A DNA stretch of 64,000 bases from Chalara sp. BL73 (GCA_918026815.1 CAKJVC010000192.1:186001-250000), one strand, 5' to 3'; numbered from the stretch's first letter, positions 1-12,967 are shown. The notes: generated by a model not told the origin, from the letters alone. Program-made: numbers and translations.

Positions 1-377
1 GTTGTCTCTGATTTTCCATGACTTGACTGTTTCTCTTTTGACTTGGACCTTTTTTGATGAAAAAATATCCTAGGATTGATACGCAAATCGGGTGAATTTT
101 AAAAAGAAAGGAATGTGAGCGAGTGCTTTGTAGTATGTATAAGCTAAGCTAAGCTTAGCTTAGCTTAGCTTAGCAATCTCTCGAGAGCTCCCACTTTGGG
201 AAGCAAAGTCATCATACCAAGTAACAAGATAGACCTTAGGGGGCCACACTAGCTCAAAATAAAAAACTCAAGCATTGACTGCCAATTCTCATGTCGTACA
301 ACCCCAAAACACAATCCAGATCTTACACGAGCACAATGCAAAATTGAAGCAACCCATCGGAAATATCAGACACCCAA
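1..377. other. Left-edge non-coding stretch, 5' flank of the deaminase gene
   Basis: I see no coding frame with protein-like composition here. It holds a short AGCTT-repeat palindrome, listed separately, and then the presumed promoter and 5' leader of the deaminase that starts at 378. No clear TATA box was recognised. Confidence 0.5.
141..174. repeat. AGCTT pentamer repeat with perfect dyad
   Basis: Positions 141-166 form a perfect inverted repeat centred on the AAGCTT at 151-156; the AGCTT pentamer then continues to about 174. It could fold as a hairpin. It lies about 200 bp upstream of the deaminase start. A chance simple repeat is the plainest reading. Confidence 0.7.
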
Positions 378-2013
378 ATGGATTTCAAAGCCCTGCCTAA
401 GATCGAGGTACGCTCTCCAATCGGAGGTATCCCCGAGACACACCGTCTCACAGCTTGCGCGGATGGCATTTGTCAAGATGATGGAGGCTGAGGAATACTG
501 GTCTATAGTTGCACGCTCATCTTTCAGGCAGTATCAGCCGAGAATGCCTACATGAGATCTGGCTGCAGAAGAAACAAGATGGCGAGACTGACCTGGAGGA
601 TCCTTTGATTGAGATGCCGGTGGACAAGTTTGATTACGACTTGGAGACGTGAGTGATTTTCATCTGTCAGCGGAGATAGCTCTACCCAGGTTAGTTCTGA
701 GGCCCCATATAATAAGACGAAAGAGCAATGATTTTGCAATACATTGCAACAACTTGAGCAGCCACAGAGAGCCAGGTCTTATAAAAGCAAGGGGAGTTTG
801 CCACCACCAAACCTTGGCACAATGTCCCCAAGGAACATTGAATCTCAAAAGAGTATCCCCTGAAAACCCGATCGCTTTCAAGGACGTTTCATTATTTCTT
901 CCTACAACCAGTTTTTGTTAATACCCACATATATAATCTTCCAAATCGCCAAGCCTAGTTCCTTTCCCCAAGACTGTCTTGACTATACGTTCTGATCAAC
1001 TCCAGATTCTTCCCATTATTCTCTCGCTACATATACTCTCTCTGCAACGACCTGCAATCTCTAACATACACCACCAACCGCGTCCTTCAAGACTTTGCTG
1101 CCGATGGAGTGGTTTATCTCGAGCTTCGCACCACGCCACGTGCTATGCCTGCGGCCGGCATCACCACAGAAAAATACATAGAAACCAGCAAGTCAGCCCC
1201 GACCCTCAATTGTCGCGCCTGAATGTCCTTTTTTAAACACTCGCTGACACGAACCCCAGTCCTCTCTTGCATTAAAGAGCACAACTTAAACTCCAAGATG
1301 AAAACTTCTCTAATCCTCTCCATCGACCGCCGCAACACCCTCGACACGGCTCTTTCCGTCGTCCACCTGGCGCGGAATTTCCGCGATCAAGGCGTTGTCG
1401 GCATCGATCTCTGCGGCGACCCTTCCGTGCGCCCGATCTCCCATCTATACCCGGCTTTCCATCTCGCCTCTTCCTTTGCCCTCCCCTTGACCGTCCACTT
1501 CGCGGAGTCGCCGGCGAGCAGCAGTGAGGAAGAGCTAAAGGGCTTGCTGGAGCTGGGCCCGAAGCGGCTGGGACATTTGTGTAATGTACCAGAGGAGTTA
1601 AGGAAGGAGATTTTAGGAAAGGGACTTGGGGTTGAGCTGTGTCTTAGCTGTAACGTGCATGCGAAGATGATTACGGGGAGCTTTGGCGATCATCATTTTG
1701 GGTGGTGGTGGGAGCACGGGAGGAAGGGGATTGCGGTGAGCGTATGTAATTTCTCAATGTTGCTTCACTTCCTTCATTCATTGCAGAAGAAACAGCGGAG
1801 CCCGGGATTCCGATGAAGTTAATTGAGCTGACCGGTTTGTAGACGGACGATGTGGGGGTCTTCCTCAGCCCGCTGTCGAATGAGTACGCGTTACTGGCTG
1901 AACATTTCAATCTCAGCCGCGGGGATATATGTGAGCTAGCGCGAAGCCCAATAGACACGATATTTGGGAGTGAGGAAGACAAGGAGAGGCTAAGGAGGAT
2001 CATGTGGACGTGA
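378..2013 (+). CDS. Adenosine / N6-methyl-AMP deaminase-like protein (ADAL type)
   Basis: A zinc hydrolase of the adenosine deaminase superfamily, probably cytosolic; the ADAL branch deaminates N6-methyl-AMP to IMP. Exons by frame and phase: 378-407, 509-648, 1006-1211, 1260-1741, 1843-2013. The first intron cuts immediately before the metal-binding LHAHLSGS (HxH) segment, which opens exon 2. Other family signatures follow in order: the VHFAE segment, RLGH, and VSTDDVGVF with the two acidic residues near the C-terminus. The donor of intron 3 is uncertain: 1192 looks stronger, but only 1212 keeps the frame with the acceptor at 1259. Intron 2 is unusually long at 357 nt. All catalytic segments are present, so the gene looks functional. 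Substrate choice between adenosine and N6-methyl-AMP cannot be read from the sequence alone. Confidence 0.9.
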
Positions 2014-3875
2014 GTAACCAGAAAGCATGGAGAGTATGGTCACATCCCAGATTTAGACACCATATAGAGAAAAGCTTAGAATCTGCCATACACATGGATC
2101 TGCAATAACCTTTAACTCGTAATCTTCAGCGTCAACTCTTCATAAACGAGAAATTGCTCGTTTCCAAAAGCGCAATACTGTACATACAAGGGTTAGTCAC
2201 ATGATATGCGTCAAGCTGACCAAAAGGGCTCCTTTTCAAGGAAGGTCAACCACCTTTATTTCAATTATCTGAAACAAATTAATACCTCCGATTCATAAAC
2301 AAACCACCCAGCCAGCCAAGCCCGCCCCGGATATACGTTCTGAACAGATATCATCATCACGTGACGAGAGTCAAATTAAGAAAGGCGTTATCTACTACAT
2401 CCCAGGCTGCCTCGCTTGCAGGTCTGTTGAATCCAAATCTGCAGCATGAGCCTGGATATTCCGAGGGCGCCGTTTCAACATAAGAGCGGTCGCCAGCCCA
2501 GACCAGCTTCACAGCCGACATCTGATATGGCGTATCCCCACGATCCACGCCGGGAATAGGAAATCGTACGCTCTTGCGCCTCGACCATTTGACCGCCGCG
2601 AGAGCACGCGCTGAGAGCTGCCCGCTTGTGGAGCGATCGCAAGGATCGAGATGCCTACCGGCTCCTCGTCGGGTCGGGCGGCCACGCACAGGGACATGCT
2701 GTTCCGCACGGCCGTCGGCGGGATGTCTATAACCCGCGGAGTAGCGAGCCAGGTTTTGCCGCCTGAGCGTATATCAAACGCTGCTTCGGCGCGGCCACAA
2801 GAATGCAGGGTTTTATCAAAGTTTCTGGTGCGGGTGTGACGCGCCTCCAACTATAATCACCAGGCCCTTCCCTTAAACGCCGTGTCTTCTCTTTGTTGCT
2901 TTTGGGCCCATTGGTATTGAATGATAATGGTAGGTGCTTCTATACTTGAAAGCAAGCCTCGATTTCACGATTTCTGCTTGGGCAGGAAGCACGAAGTCCG
3001 TCGTGATGCTAGCATGCGTCAAAAAATAATAATATGGACATTTTTCGTATGTGTCCATGCCTGGACATAACATATTGCTTCGTGTTCGCGAATAATTTGG
3101 TAGTCGATCTAGCTGGCCAGCTAGGGCAGAGCTAAACTAGGCACGTTCTGATAGAGCCGTAGGTGAAGTCATTTTCCTAACATATCCTTCGTTTCTTCCG
3201 TGTTAGAGGAACTTCCGCACCGCGCTATGATGGAAGCGGTAAAGCGTATCAACACACTTAAAAGTGCCATTCCATGGATCCGCACCACAGGATGTAACGC
3301 TTTCTTTTTATTGTTGTTTCTCTCGGCCCGGTAGTTCAATGAGCACCTCTTCAAACGGCTGACCATGCATAGTCCTCTATGTGACTGATTGTCATTGAAG
3401 TCCCGTAAGTATGAGGGCGTATGCTTTTATATGCTGCCGGAAAGGAGTTGATTAAGGCTAGATTTGAAAGGATAAAATCTTTGAACCCTAAATAGCGTTG
3501 GCGTATGGAAACCGAAATGCCTCATTTCAACACCGTACAATAGGGGGAGGGCAGACTCTGAGACGGCGCGCAGCTTTGTTGTGTTCTTGCACATGGGAAT
3601 GAAATCGAGATTGCTCCTTCTTGCTCTAAGCATTTGGAAGGTCATAGATTAAGCTTGGGAATTTCCATAATTTAGCGGTATACTTTTGCTTCCATTTGCA
3701 ATGTTCCTATCATTCATTGCTGCCCTGTGTCCCCAAAATCTTGTGCGAGAGATTGCATGGAGTAAACTTCCTCGCCAAACGTGCATTACTAATCTTTAGA
3801 AGAAACGCCGTCGCTCAAAAAGCCATCTCTAAGAACCAAGGCCATTACGACATCAAAGTAACGGTTCGACGCTAT
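2014..3875. other. Intergenic stretch, about 1.9 kb
   Basis: The deaminase and the minus-strand regulator converge here, so both 3' ends lie in it. A GC-richer patch at about 2440-2840 has overlapping minus-strand open frames of about 110 residues, but none has a recognisable domain. No tRNA or repeat was recognised. Confidence 0.5.
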
Positions 3876-6800
3876 TTACGGTCCAGAAAATGGCGCCCCA
3901 TCCATCATTGGCATATCCCCTAACGCCATATAATCTAGCAAGTCCATGCCGCCCACATTGACACCCTCCGCCGTCTGCGTGATTGTCTGATTATTCACAT
4001 TATCAAAGAATGCCGCGCCTGGCGGTAGGTACCACATTTCATTGCCTCCACCCCATTCATGTGCTCCAAATAGTGGCTCGCCGAGATTATCGCCATAGCC
4101 TTGGCTATACGGCGTCCCAGCGCCACCATAAAATGCTCCGGAGTTAAGATCGAAAGGCGTCGCGGAAACGCTGTCTACGAGCCCTGGATTATGGGACTGC
4201 GTGGTGTTGGGTATGGGATACGCGTCCGGGGTCCCGGCCTGCCATTCCCGAATAGCGCTGTCATTTCGTTGATCGTGCCTCTGGCGCTTGACGTCTGGTT
4301 CATGATGCGCGGGGCTACGTGCACGTTTTTCATTAGGAGAGGGGCCGGCGGGGGCGCTGATGAAACGACTTCGCAAGCGAGAAGTGAGGGTTTGGAGTAG
4401 GTCGGCGAAGCGAATACCTAGGTGGACGTCGTCGACTACACAAGTCCTAAGAGCAAAGACGGCTGAATCCATTAATCCAATACTTATCTCAACGTCACTT
4501 TTGGATGCGCCGAGGGCGAAAGTCTTGAGGAGAAACATTGCACCACTGATAATGCGGAAATAGGTGCGGACAGGTGCGTGTTTGAGATAGTCGTTAGGTA
4601 GCAATCCTTCTACAACTGTTCGCAGGAGACTGCGACTTCCGTCGACCACCTCTCTGACGAAACCTTTGTCTGCAGCACTGAAGCCACCAAGTTGCGCAAG
4701 TGGGAGTTTTCCGAAATAGTTTTGTGTTTCAGGGGAGAGCGCAGATCCATTCTGGGCTCCGTTTGGTGCTTGACCAGAATGACCGGGATGGTTGCTGGCA
4801 TTGGTAGTGGACCTCTCAACCACGGCTTGGAGTGATAATGAGTTAACGTATATTCTCACATATTCATACTCAATAGTCAAGATGTGTCGGATGTATTGAG
4901 GTAGACGAAATAACTCGAATTGTTTCCACCAATCCTGCAGCATAGGTTGAAAGCCTTGAAGGAGTTCGGTGTAACTTCCATCCTGTATGATTTTTGTGGT
5001 ATATTGTCTAGATTTGAACAACTTCTCGTTACCGATGCGCATAGCGTTACTGATTCCAGCCCAGCAGTGTATGATTTGATCATCTAACTCTAGATCCGGA
5101 ATATAATTGAGGCCTAAAGTATATTTGTCAGTTAACGTAACAATTTTATAAGTTGTATGAATAGAATGCCCGAGGACCTACTTTGAGAGACTGTGGTATT
5201 AGTATCAGGAGTTTTGCCATCCAAAGATAACCTCCTCTTCCGTGGAGCAAAAGCTGAATCTGTGTCTCGCAGATTTTCAGGTACCATGTTTGTCCAGGCA
5301 AGTCTACCAGCTAGTTGCTGGACGTATATCAAGATTAGCCTTTTGATACGGGCTGCCCTCAGCTGGTATCCTTCGTCATTGTATTCTGGTCTGACCAATT
5401 CGCCACCATCCGCAATTAATTCATCCATATCATCGAAGACTCCAAGCTCGTAGGCGAGTCCCATAGCTGTACTGAGCAGCATCCAACACATTCGATCACT
5501 TCTCCAGGCAGGTTCTAACCAGCTCTCGATTCTCTTTCCACCCACACCACCAGGCAAGCGGTTATTCCCATCGTCATCTGTACTGAAATTATCAACAGCA
5601 TCATACGAGGGAAGCATAAGCTCATCTGTAGCTTCGGATGGAGGAAAATGCAGGGCCCGAGGATGCCATTCGGTCAAGATCATTAAGCTCTCAATAGTGC
5701 CCAATGTTCTGAGACTACCCTTCCTTAGGCCACGCCAAGGAGCAGTGCTCGAAGTATCATTCGACGCGCCAGATCCGCAAAACCCTCCGCCAAATGCCTC
5801 TTGGCCCCACAAGCATCTTTCGATCATGCCTCGAAGATAGTTCCACAGCTGGTCGTGTATTGCATGAGACCTACAATGGCCGCCTGGACCTGCCACCGTT
5901 TTGTATCTCGTTGCAATAGTTAAAAGAGTAACAGTAAGAATCGGCTCCTCGGCAAGAAGAATCCTGTGGGTTGCAGGATCTTTGAATGTTGGCGGCGAGA
6001 CAGGTGTGAGAGGAGAGAGGAAAGTATAGTAACTACAAGGTATCAGTGAAGTTCGGCCAAAGGACCCCGTCAAACATACTAACTGATATACTCGATGGCT
6101 TCTGCAGCAGTAAACCACCCAGCTCGCACAAATCTGAACCTAGACCACGATTTGATAGCGTCCTGGTAACCGGTAGATTCTTCTATAGGAACCGAAATAT
6201 GGTTGGCCAATGCAGGATCTATAGCAGAGTCTCGGGATGGTGGAGGCTGCATGCTCTTTTGCGGGTGTTGATCATACTTCAAATTCGCGGGCGTTGGCCG
6301 TTGATTCTCACTCAAACCTCCTATGGTGGGCGAAAACTGCACACTCCCGTCCCTCCCATGGCTGTTGTTTCCCGTATTTTCGTCCGTCGCAGCTTTGTAG
6401 AGGAGGTCGAGCGCATCATGAGGTCTTAAAACTGTCAGCTGAATTCAAAACATCCTTCCCATATGATACGAGCTACAAAGCGCATTGCAAGACATGATCC
6501 AAGCTTCCAATGTAGTCCAAAGTACATACCCATAAACCTCTTTGCGCATAACCAAATTCGCCTCCGGATTCTCTAAATGCTCGTCCACAGTCCGATACCT
6601 CATTTCATCCCTACCCGGCCGCCTCAACGGCTCACGTCTCCCAATGCCTCCTCCCGGGGTCAATGGTGGCGCAATGGGACCATCATCTCTCCCAAGTCCT
6701 CCGATATTCGACGGCCGTGTCACATTCGACAAGCTATCGTGCCTCGCTGTTGGGGTTCCATGCACCATCTTCCGCCCATTTCGCACCACATAATCATCGT

Positions 6801-7071
6801 CAACCCCTTGCCCGTCTATACCGTCTTCTCCTTCATCTTCAGTCTTCCTCTTGCGCCGGGTAGCGCTGAAGTAACATTCCTTGGACTCACGCCGGCAGCG
6901 TACGCACGGGGGGTCGTGCGGGTTGTCGACACTACCTAGGTCGCATTTCACTTTTCGGCGCCGGCAGGGGATACAGGCTTGGTAGACGCGTTTGTGTTGA
7001 GCCGCGTCTTTCTGCGAAGGTTCGACAGAGCCAGTGGACGATGGGGGAGGGAGGGGGAACTGCGCAGACAT
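3876..7071 (-). CDS. Zn2Cys6 fungal transcription factor, 987 aa
   Basis: A nuclear binuclear-zinc-cluster regulator. Exons on the minus strand: 7071-6530, 6424-6092, 6032-5182, 5113-3876; phases agree at all three junctions and give 988 codons. The N-terminus carries the full cluster, beginning [15 protein letters not shown] and followed by [11 protein letters not shown], then a basic RRKRK stretch and a long disordered acidic/proline linker. The middle region (about residues 240-700) holds the usual fungal regulatory domain, starting with an [16 protein letters not shown] segment. A C-terminal region rich in Asn, Gly and Tyr follows. The start chosen is the first Met upstream of the cluster. 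Spacing within the cluster resembles the ARCA/War1-like group, but I cannot name the regulator or its targets. Its immediate neighbours are housekeeping genes, so no pathway link is suggested. Confidence 0.9.
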
Positions 7072-7746
7072 GTTGAGGTGGGTGCTGGTGGGATGTGGGA
7101 GGAGGAGATGGGGGGCCGAAGGAAGACGTTGCAAAGCGGTGCAAGCCTAAACCGAGGCTTGAGGAGTGCTGATAGAAGGTTGGATATATCTACGGATGGG
7201 AACAATATGGATATCACGGTTGTGATGGAAGTATAGAGTGGGGGCGCCAATAATCATCATGGGGAAACGAATTGTTTATGATTGCGCTCTTCTGGTTGTC
7301 ATGTCTACTTACCTTGGCTTTATGCCTAACTGGCATGGCGGGGTAAGTTCTGAATGCCCTCATAATCATCCTTTTCTCCAACACACAACTCTCGATAATC
7401 TATTGGCACCAGTAGCTCTTGACTTAATCTCGAGCCTCTGAAAATATTTAATTCATCTCCCATACCTATGTATGTATGTGAACTTCGTCATACTTAGAGA
7501 GCTTCTTTGCCGTATCCTGCCTTCCACAACTATCACATGCAGATGAGGCTCTACTCTGGCATCGCGCTTTGGGCATTCCATCCTCCTTGCAAAATACATC
7601 ACACTCAATTCTCCGTATTGGGATGTTCTTGTCTTTCTCAAAAATACCGTGCCAAATGGAATGGGGCCCAAACTTCGGGCGAGGCACTTTAATATATATG
7701 TCGCCATTAAGAGGCAGTATCGCATTACACTTAGCATCTGGACTCT
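7072..7746. other. Intergenic stretch between two minus-strand genes
   Basis: This is the promoter and 5' leader of the Zn2Cys6 gene plus the 3' flank of the cyclophilin gene. Short open frames overlap on both strands, but none shows a domain or biased composition. Confidence 0.5.
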
Positions 7747-9518
7747 TCACCAGCTATCGAAATTCCCAAATCCTCCTGATTTGATCTTCTTCTTGGCGGG
7801 TTCTTCCGGATAGTCATCTTCAATTTCAGCAGCACCATTGCTTGTTACCGCGTTCTTGAGATATTTGCCGACATCCCCGGACTGCTCGCCCTGGATGACT
7901 GTCCCATCTTTGCGAAGTCGCTTTCCTGTCCAGGTCGTCTTATCATCCTCTGTGCCACCCTGCTTGATTATTTCTGCTTTCTCCTCCTCAGCGGCGTCCT
8001 TCTCGCGTTTCTGTTTCTGAAACTCCTCAAAGGGGTCTACGAAGACAACAACATGTTGCATGACGATATCATCTACCGGCCTGTCGCCTGCACTAACTGG
8101 TGAGTTCTCCATCTTCTGCAACACATCCAATCCGCCTACAACTCGACCGAAAATGGTATGTTTTCGATCCAGATGTTTTGCGGGTCTGTACGTAATGAAG
8201 AATTGACTCGAATTAGTGTTCTTTCCTTTGTTGGCCATACTCATGATACCTCGTGCGTCATGTACCAGAGGGCCATCGAACTCGTCATTGAAGTTTTTGC
8301 CCCAAATACTAGTTCCTCCTTTACCTGTGCCTGTTGGGTCTCCACCTTGAATCATGAAGTTTTTAATATTTCGATGAAATATAACTCCATTATAGTATCC
8401 TTTCTTGGCCAGATGGACGAAATTCCATACAGCCCTTGGCGCCGTTTCCGTTTGTAGCTCGATATTGAGATCTCCAAGATTTGTCTCTATCCTGGCATAC
8501 CCCTTGATCTTCACTCTCTTAGGTCGAAGCATATATTCTTCATCCGAAAGCAAAGCTCTCTCACCACTTGTCTCTGGGGTTAGACCAGTGCTTGTGAAAC
8601 TCGCAGCCGCTCTTCCTGTGGTGTACTGTGCTGCATTATATGCCTGTTTCTTCTCCTGTACCATTTGTGATCGCGGAACCATTTTTAATCCTTCAGTCTT
8701 AGCCACAGCTCTGGAATGATTCACATCTCCAGCAGCTCTTTCCCTCCTTGCCTTTTCGACAGCCTCCTTCGCCCTCAGAACCTTTTCTCCAACTCTTCCC
8801 AGCGCACTAATATTCACTGACCCAGTTTTCCGCTCCTCTCCCTGTTCTTTGCTCCACACACTCTCACCCTCCTTAAGAAACTTGAATTGACTCAGATCGC
8901 GACTCTCAATGTTTTGGGGATCTTGCAGCGTAATGATATCCGACCGACCAAAGTCCTGATCATCGACCAAGTCCTTCCACATCTTCGCCTTTATATTCAA
9001 CCGTTCCACAGTCTCCCATGCAAACACATTGGCCTCGTTACCGTGCCTGATCGCCACGATATGAGTATTGTCTGTGAACACCTTGAATGTGACTGGGTCA
9101 ACCATCTCCCCCTGTCCATCTCCAGCCCTCCCTTCCGCGTCTAACACTTCTGTGTCTCCATTGCGTGCGAAGTTCAGTTTGATCAAATCTTTGTCCTTCA
9201 ACGGCCTTCCGTTCACGGGATTCGTACCATGTTTCGTAAGCCAATCACTGATGACTTCTACGTCAAAAATCGTGCCCTCCGGTGTGCAGACAGGGTGTTT
9301 GAAAGGCTGAAGACTTGCGGCGCAGAAGTTGAAAGGCAATCGCTTGAAGGAGCCATCTGCAGCACCTTGCCTAACATTGGACCCTGCGCTTGCTGAATAT
9401 GCATCGGAAGAGCTCCATTCCGAGTGGGTGATGTAAAGCTTATCAGTATCTGCGGGCTATAGTTAGCAAATAATGGTAAAAGCGCTGTTGCGTAAGGTTG
9501 CCACTTACTCTTCCCCAT
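7747..9518 (-). CDS. U-box cyclophilin-type peptidyl-prolyl isomerase (PPIL2/Cyp60 type)
   Basis: A nuclear protein combining a U-box with a cyclophilin domain; family members associate with the spliceosome and can act as ubiquitin ligases. Exons: 9518-9509 (only MGK plus one base), an intron with GTAAGT donor, then 9449-7747; 571 codons, 570 aa, close to family length. After a family-typical NTDKLYITHSEW start, the U-box runs from about residue 41 to 110 (CTPEGTIFDVEVISDWL). The cyclophilin domain lies at about 320-475, with the FHR of FHRNIKNFMIQGGD, the SSQFFIT strand and HTIFGRVVGG. The tail is Lys-rich and ends in GGFGNFDSW. The tiny first exon is easily missed, but without it the start would have to be a non-ATG codon. 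It is divergently arranged with cullin-4. Confidence 0.95.
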
Positions 9519-10111
9519 TGTCAGTTGTTGTGAAGGAATGTGCTCAAAATCCTAGGATATCTTGGGGTTTTGTTGCAAGGCTGCAGCCGCAGACTTTCCA
9601 CATCAAAAAAGATTGGGTCCTCGGCTGGTGATGCAGATTAATCAGTGAAGGACCATTCTTGGTAAGTGGGTCCTGTCTGGCTCCAGTCAGTTGGATCGGC
9701 GTTATGCACTGCCACAGCTGTTATGTCCGACGCCACATTGAGCACCGTCGACACTCTTCAGCTTCGAAATGGTATCAAAACTCTTTGAAGAAATACAGTA
9801 AAGCACTGCAATATTAGCACATTCATTGTTTGACCTCATAATCCATCTGTTTTCTTTCTCTCACCCTATCATTATACCTCACTTACACGATAGCGTTTAC
9901 CCAATTATACATCAGCCTTGGCATCCCACCTATTTACGCGGAACGCCAATACCTCGGACACGGACTTTAAGTCACGTCTGCATTCGCGTCATACACTGAT
10001 GCAACAAAGAATATCTTCCTCGCTTTCTGCGTATGTGCCACCCAAAGGAAAAGCAGGCGAGAGAAGACTTGGTAGAATGGTTCTGATCTTCTTCTAGCTC
10101 TAGCGACCCCA
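9519..10111. promoter_or_regulatory. Shared divergent promoter of the cyclophilin and cullin-4 genes
   Basis: 593 bp separate the two divergent start codons, so both promoters must lie in or overlap this stretch. A CT-rich tract occurs at about 9850-9880 on the cullin side. No protein-coding frame of note was seen. That the two genes, both tied to ubiquitin ligases, are co-regulated is only inference. Confidence 0.5.
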
Positions 10112-12967
10112 ATGCAGCCTTTGAACTCCTCTGCTGTTCCAAGTACCTTCAATCCGACATCACCGAAAGCTCTTGGAAAACGGAAGTCGATAAGCGCAGA
10201 GCAAGATAGTCCTGGTGCTGGAGGCGAAGGGCATTCCTCGGCCTTTGGTCAAACAGCGAAGTTTCACAGTGTACAAACAGTCGTCGTGGATCAGCCAACT
10301 TCCAAGAGACTGAAGATTTCTCACGCTTCCGAGAATATTATGCGGGCGCAGGGAACAATGGGCATATCCAAAGGAAAGGGAATATCACGACCGATCACGA
10401 TAGATCTAACGAAAGGGCCGTCGAGTTTTCAACCACATATAGGCCCCAAGAGGCTGGTTATCAAGAATTTGAAAGATAACTCTGCTCTGAAAGATAATAA
10501 GAAGTACTATGAGGATACCTGGGACCAGCTCAATACGGCCTTGACATGTGTATGTTTTCTCTTTGAAGGCAGACCCTTACACTACAATTTAGGCTGATTT
10601 TCGCGGACGCAGATACTCCATCGAAAGCCACTGGCCATCCCCAATGACACTCTCTCCCGTGGTGTAGAGGCAATATGTAGATATGGAAGGTCGGCACAAC
10701 TTTCCGCACATGTGAAAATTCGCAGCGAAGAGTATCTACATAGTCAGCTGCGACCACTCATCGAGAGTGAGGCAGGCACTACAGCCGTTGGAATACTTCG
10801 CTGCGTTCATCGGCATTGGGTAGAATGGATCGACAAACTGGTGAGTTCAGATATATTTTCCATTTGAGGATTCTGCCTAATAACTTCTCGTACATCAGAC
10901 CTTCTTGCGTTCCATCTTTGTCTTCCTTGATCGCTCCTATCACCTTAGAACCAGAGATTGCCTTACTTTAGAGGACCAGGGCATTGCTCAATTTCGACAC
11001 GAGATCTTGAAGAAAGGGAGAATAGGCCTGGACATCCATGGACGAAGAGGGGCTAGATCTATAAGCGAATGGGCCGTGGCGGGAGTTTGTGAGCTTGTAC
11101 AATTCGATCGGTTGGGTGAAGACTCGAAATTCGATGCAGTTCTCCTGCGAGATTCCATGTCACTACTCCGCATATCTGGTATCTATTGGAAAGGCTTCCA
11201 CGGTGCAGATGACACGTCTTATGGTGCTTTCCAGCCGGAGTTCTTAAGGCTCTCGGATGGCTATTTCGAGGAATTCGCGAAAGAGCGAAGTACTTCGGCA
11301 ATCGATATCTACATTAAGGCTTGCGAAATTTTAATCGAGAAGGAGTCACTTCGCTGTGACGCCTTCAACTTTGACAGTACCACGAAAAGAAGTTTACTTG
11401 ATCAGGCATATTATAACCTGATAGAGCAATGCTCGAGTATTCTGCTTAGCCTAGATGGAGTGAGCAAGCTTATTGATGCGGACGCGAGAGGTTCGCTGAA
11501 GGCACTGTACCGCTTGTTAAGTCTGTCCAAAATACAACAGAACCTGAGAGGTCCGTGGGAGTGTTATATCAAGAATAGAGGTTCCGCGATTGTTAGCGAT
11601 AAAGAGAGGATCAAAGAAATGGTTGTCCGCTTACTTGAGTTGAAGAAGAAGTTAGATCTCGTCATCAGAGATTCTTTTAAGAAGGACGAGTCATTCAGCT
11701 TCAAGCTTCGGGAGGCATTCAGTAACTTTATCAACGACAATGCAAATACGAACGCTCTTGGCAAGGACTCTGGGAATTCCAAAGTAGGCGAGATGATTGC
11801 AAAGTACCTAGACGAACTTCTACGAGGTGGAGTGAAAGTGGTACCCCGTTCTCTGATATCCGATGCGCAAGATAGAGCTGAGGCCGAAAAGCTTGGGCAA
11901 GCATCTACAGGTGATGAGGATGCGGAGCTAGATCGAAGCTTGGAACAAGGTCTGGAACTTTTCCGGTTCATAGAAGGCAAGGATGTTTTCGAGGCTTTTT
12001 ACAAAAAAGATCTAGCCAAACGTCTTCTCATGGGTCGAAGTGCAAGTCAGGATGCTGAGCGGAATATGCTTGCTAAGCTGAAATCAGAGTGTGGTTATAG
12101 TTTCACGCATAACTTAGAGCAGATGTTCAAAGACCAGGAACTCGCTCGGGAAGAGATGGCGCTCTATAAGGATTCAACTGGCAAGCAGAGTATGGAGTTA
12201 CAAGTCAGTGTCTTATCATCTGCGGCCTGGCCAACTTACCCCGAAGTGGATGTGAAGCTGCCAGACGAAGTTGCGATGCATATCGAGAAATACGACCGAT
12301 ATTATAAGCATAAACACTCCGGCCGAAAGCTCACCTGGAAACACTCTCTCGCGCACAGTATCGTGAGAGCACATTTCAACAAAGGCACTAAGGAACTTCT
12401 GGTCTCAGCATTCCAAGCTATTGTCCTGGTTCTTTTCAATGATATCGACTCCACAGGTAACCTCTCATATATTGACATCGCTGCAGCCACGGGTCTTGTG
12501 GATGCGGAACTCATCCGCACTCTTCAGTCTCTTGCATGTGCGCAGTTTAGAGTTCTTACCAAACATCCTAAGGGCAGAGACATCAATCCTACCGACACCT
12601 TTACTGTGAATCTCGCATTCACAAACCCGAAGTACCGTATTAAAATTAATCAGATTCAATTGAAAGAAACGAAAGAAGAGGTTGAGCAGACTCATGAGCG
12701 AGTGTATCAAGACCGACAATACGAGACACAGGCTGCGATCGTGCGGCTCATGAAGACTCATAAGAGGCTAGCGCACCCTAATCTGGTGGCGATGGTAATC
12801 GATCAGACAAAGAAACGGGGCATGGTGGAAGTGGCGGAAATCAAGAAGAATATTGAGAGTATATTTCGCTCCCTATCGCTGAGACTTTCCGTGCTAATCT
12901 GGTGACAGAACTGATCGAGAAGGAGTATCTTGAGCGAGAGGGAGGAGAGTATATTTACCTGGCATAG
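10112..12967 (+). CDS. cul4: Cullin-4 type ubiquitin ligase scaffold
   Basis: The scaffold of a CRL4-type ubiquitin ligase, binding a DDB1-like adaptor through its N-terminal repeats and an RBX1 RING protein through its C-terminal half. Exons: 10112-10549, 10613-10840, 10899-12858, 12909-12967; 895 codons, 894 aa, all phases consistent. The first ~130 residues are a disordered basic extension with a KRLK motif that could serve nuclear import, as in cullin-4 proteins. The cullin homology region includes FEAFYKKDLAKRLLMGRSAS. The neddylation segment is IVRLMKTHKRLAHPNLV, and the last exon supplies the winged-helix end, EKEYLEREGGEYIYLA. The final intron is needed to reach that conserved tail; reading through it gives an unrelated end. 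The cullin-4 subtype is assigned from the long N-terminal extension and overall similarity. Confidence 0.93.

Noticed and set aside
2357..2850. Overlapping minus-strand open frames of about 110 codons in a GC-richer patch
   Set aside because: No domain, no splice context, and frames compete with each other; composition looks like chance openness in GC-rich sequence.
3300..3370. tRNA-like words (GGTAGTTCAAT) upstream of the regulator's 3' end
   Set aside because: No matching TpsiC arm or acceptor stem could be folded from the surrounding bases.
4101..4563. Plus-strand open frames opposite the regulator's last exon
   Set aside because: They are antisense shadows of a well-supported minus-strand exon.
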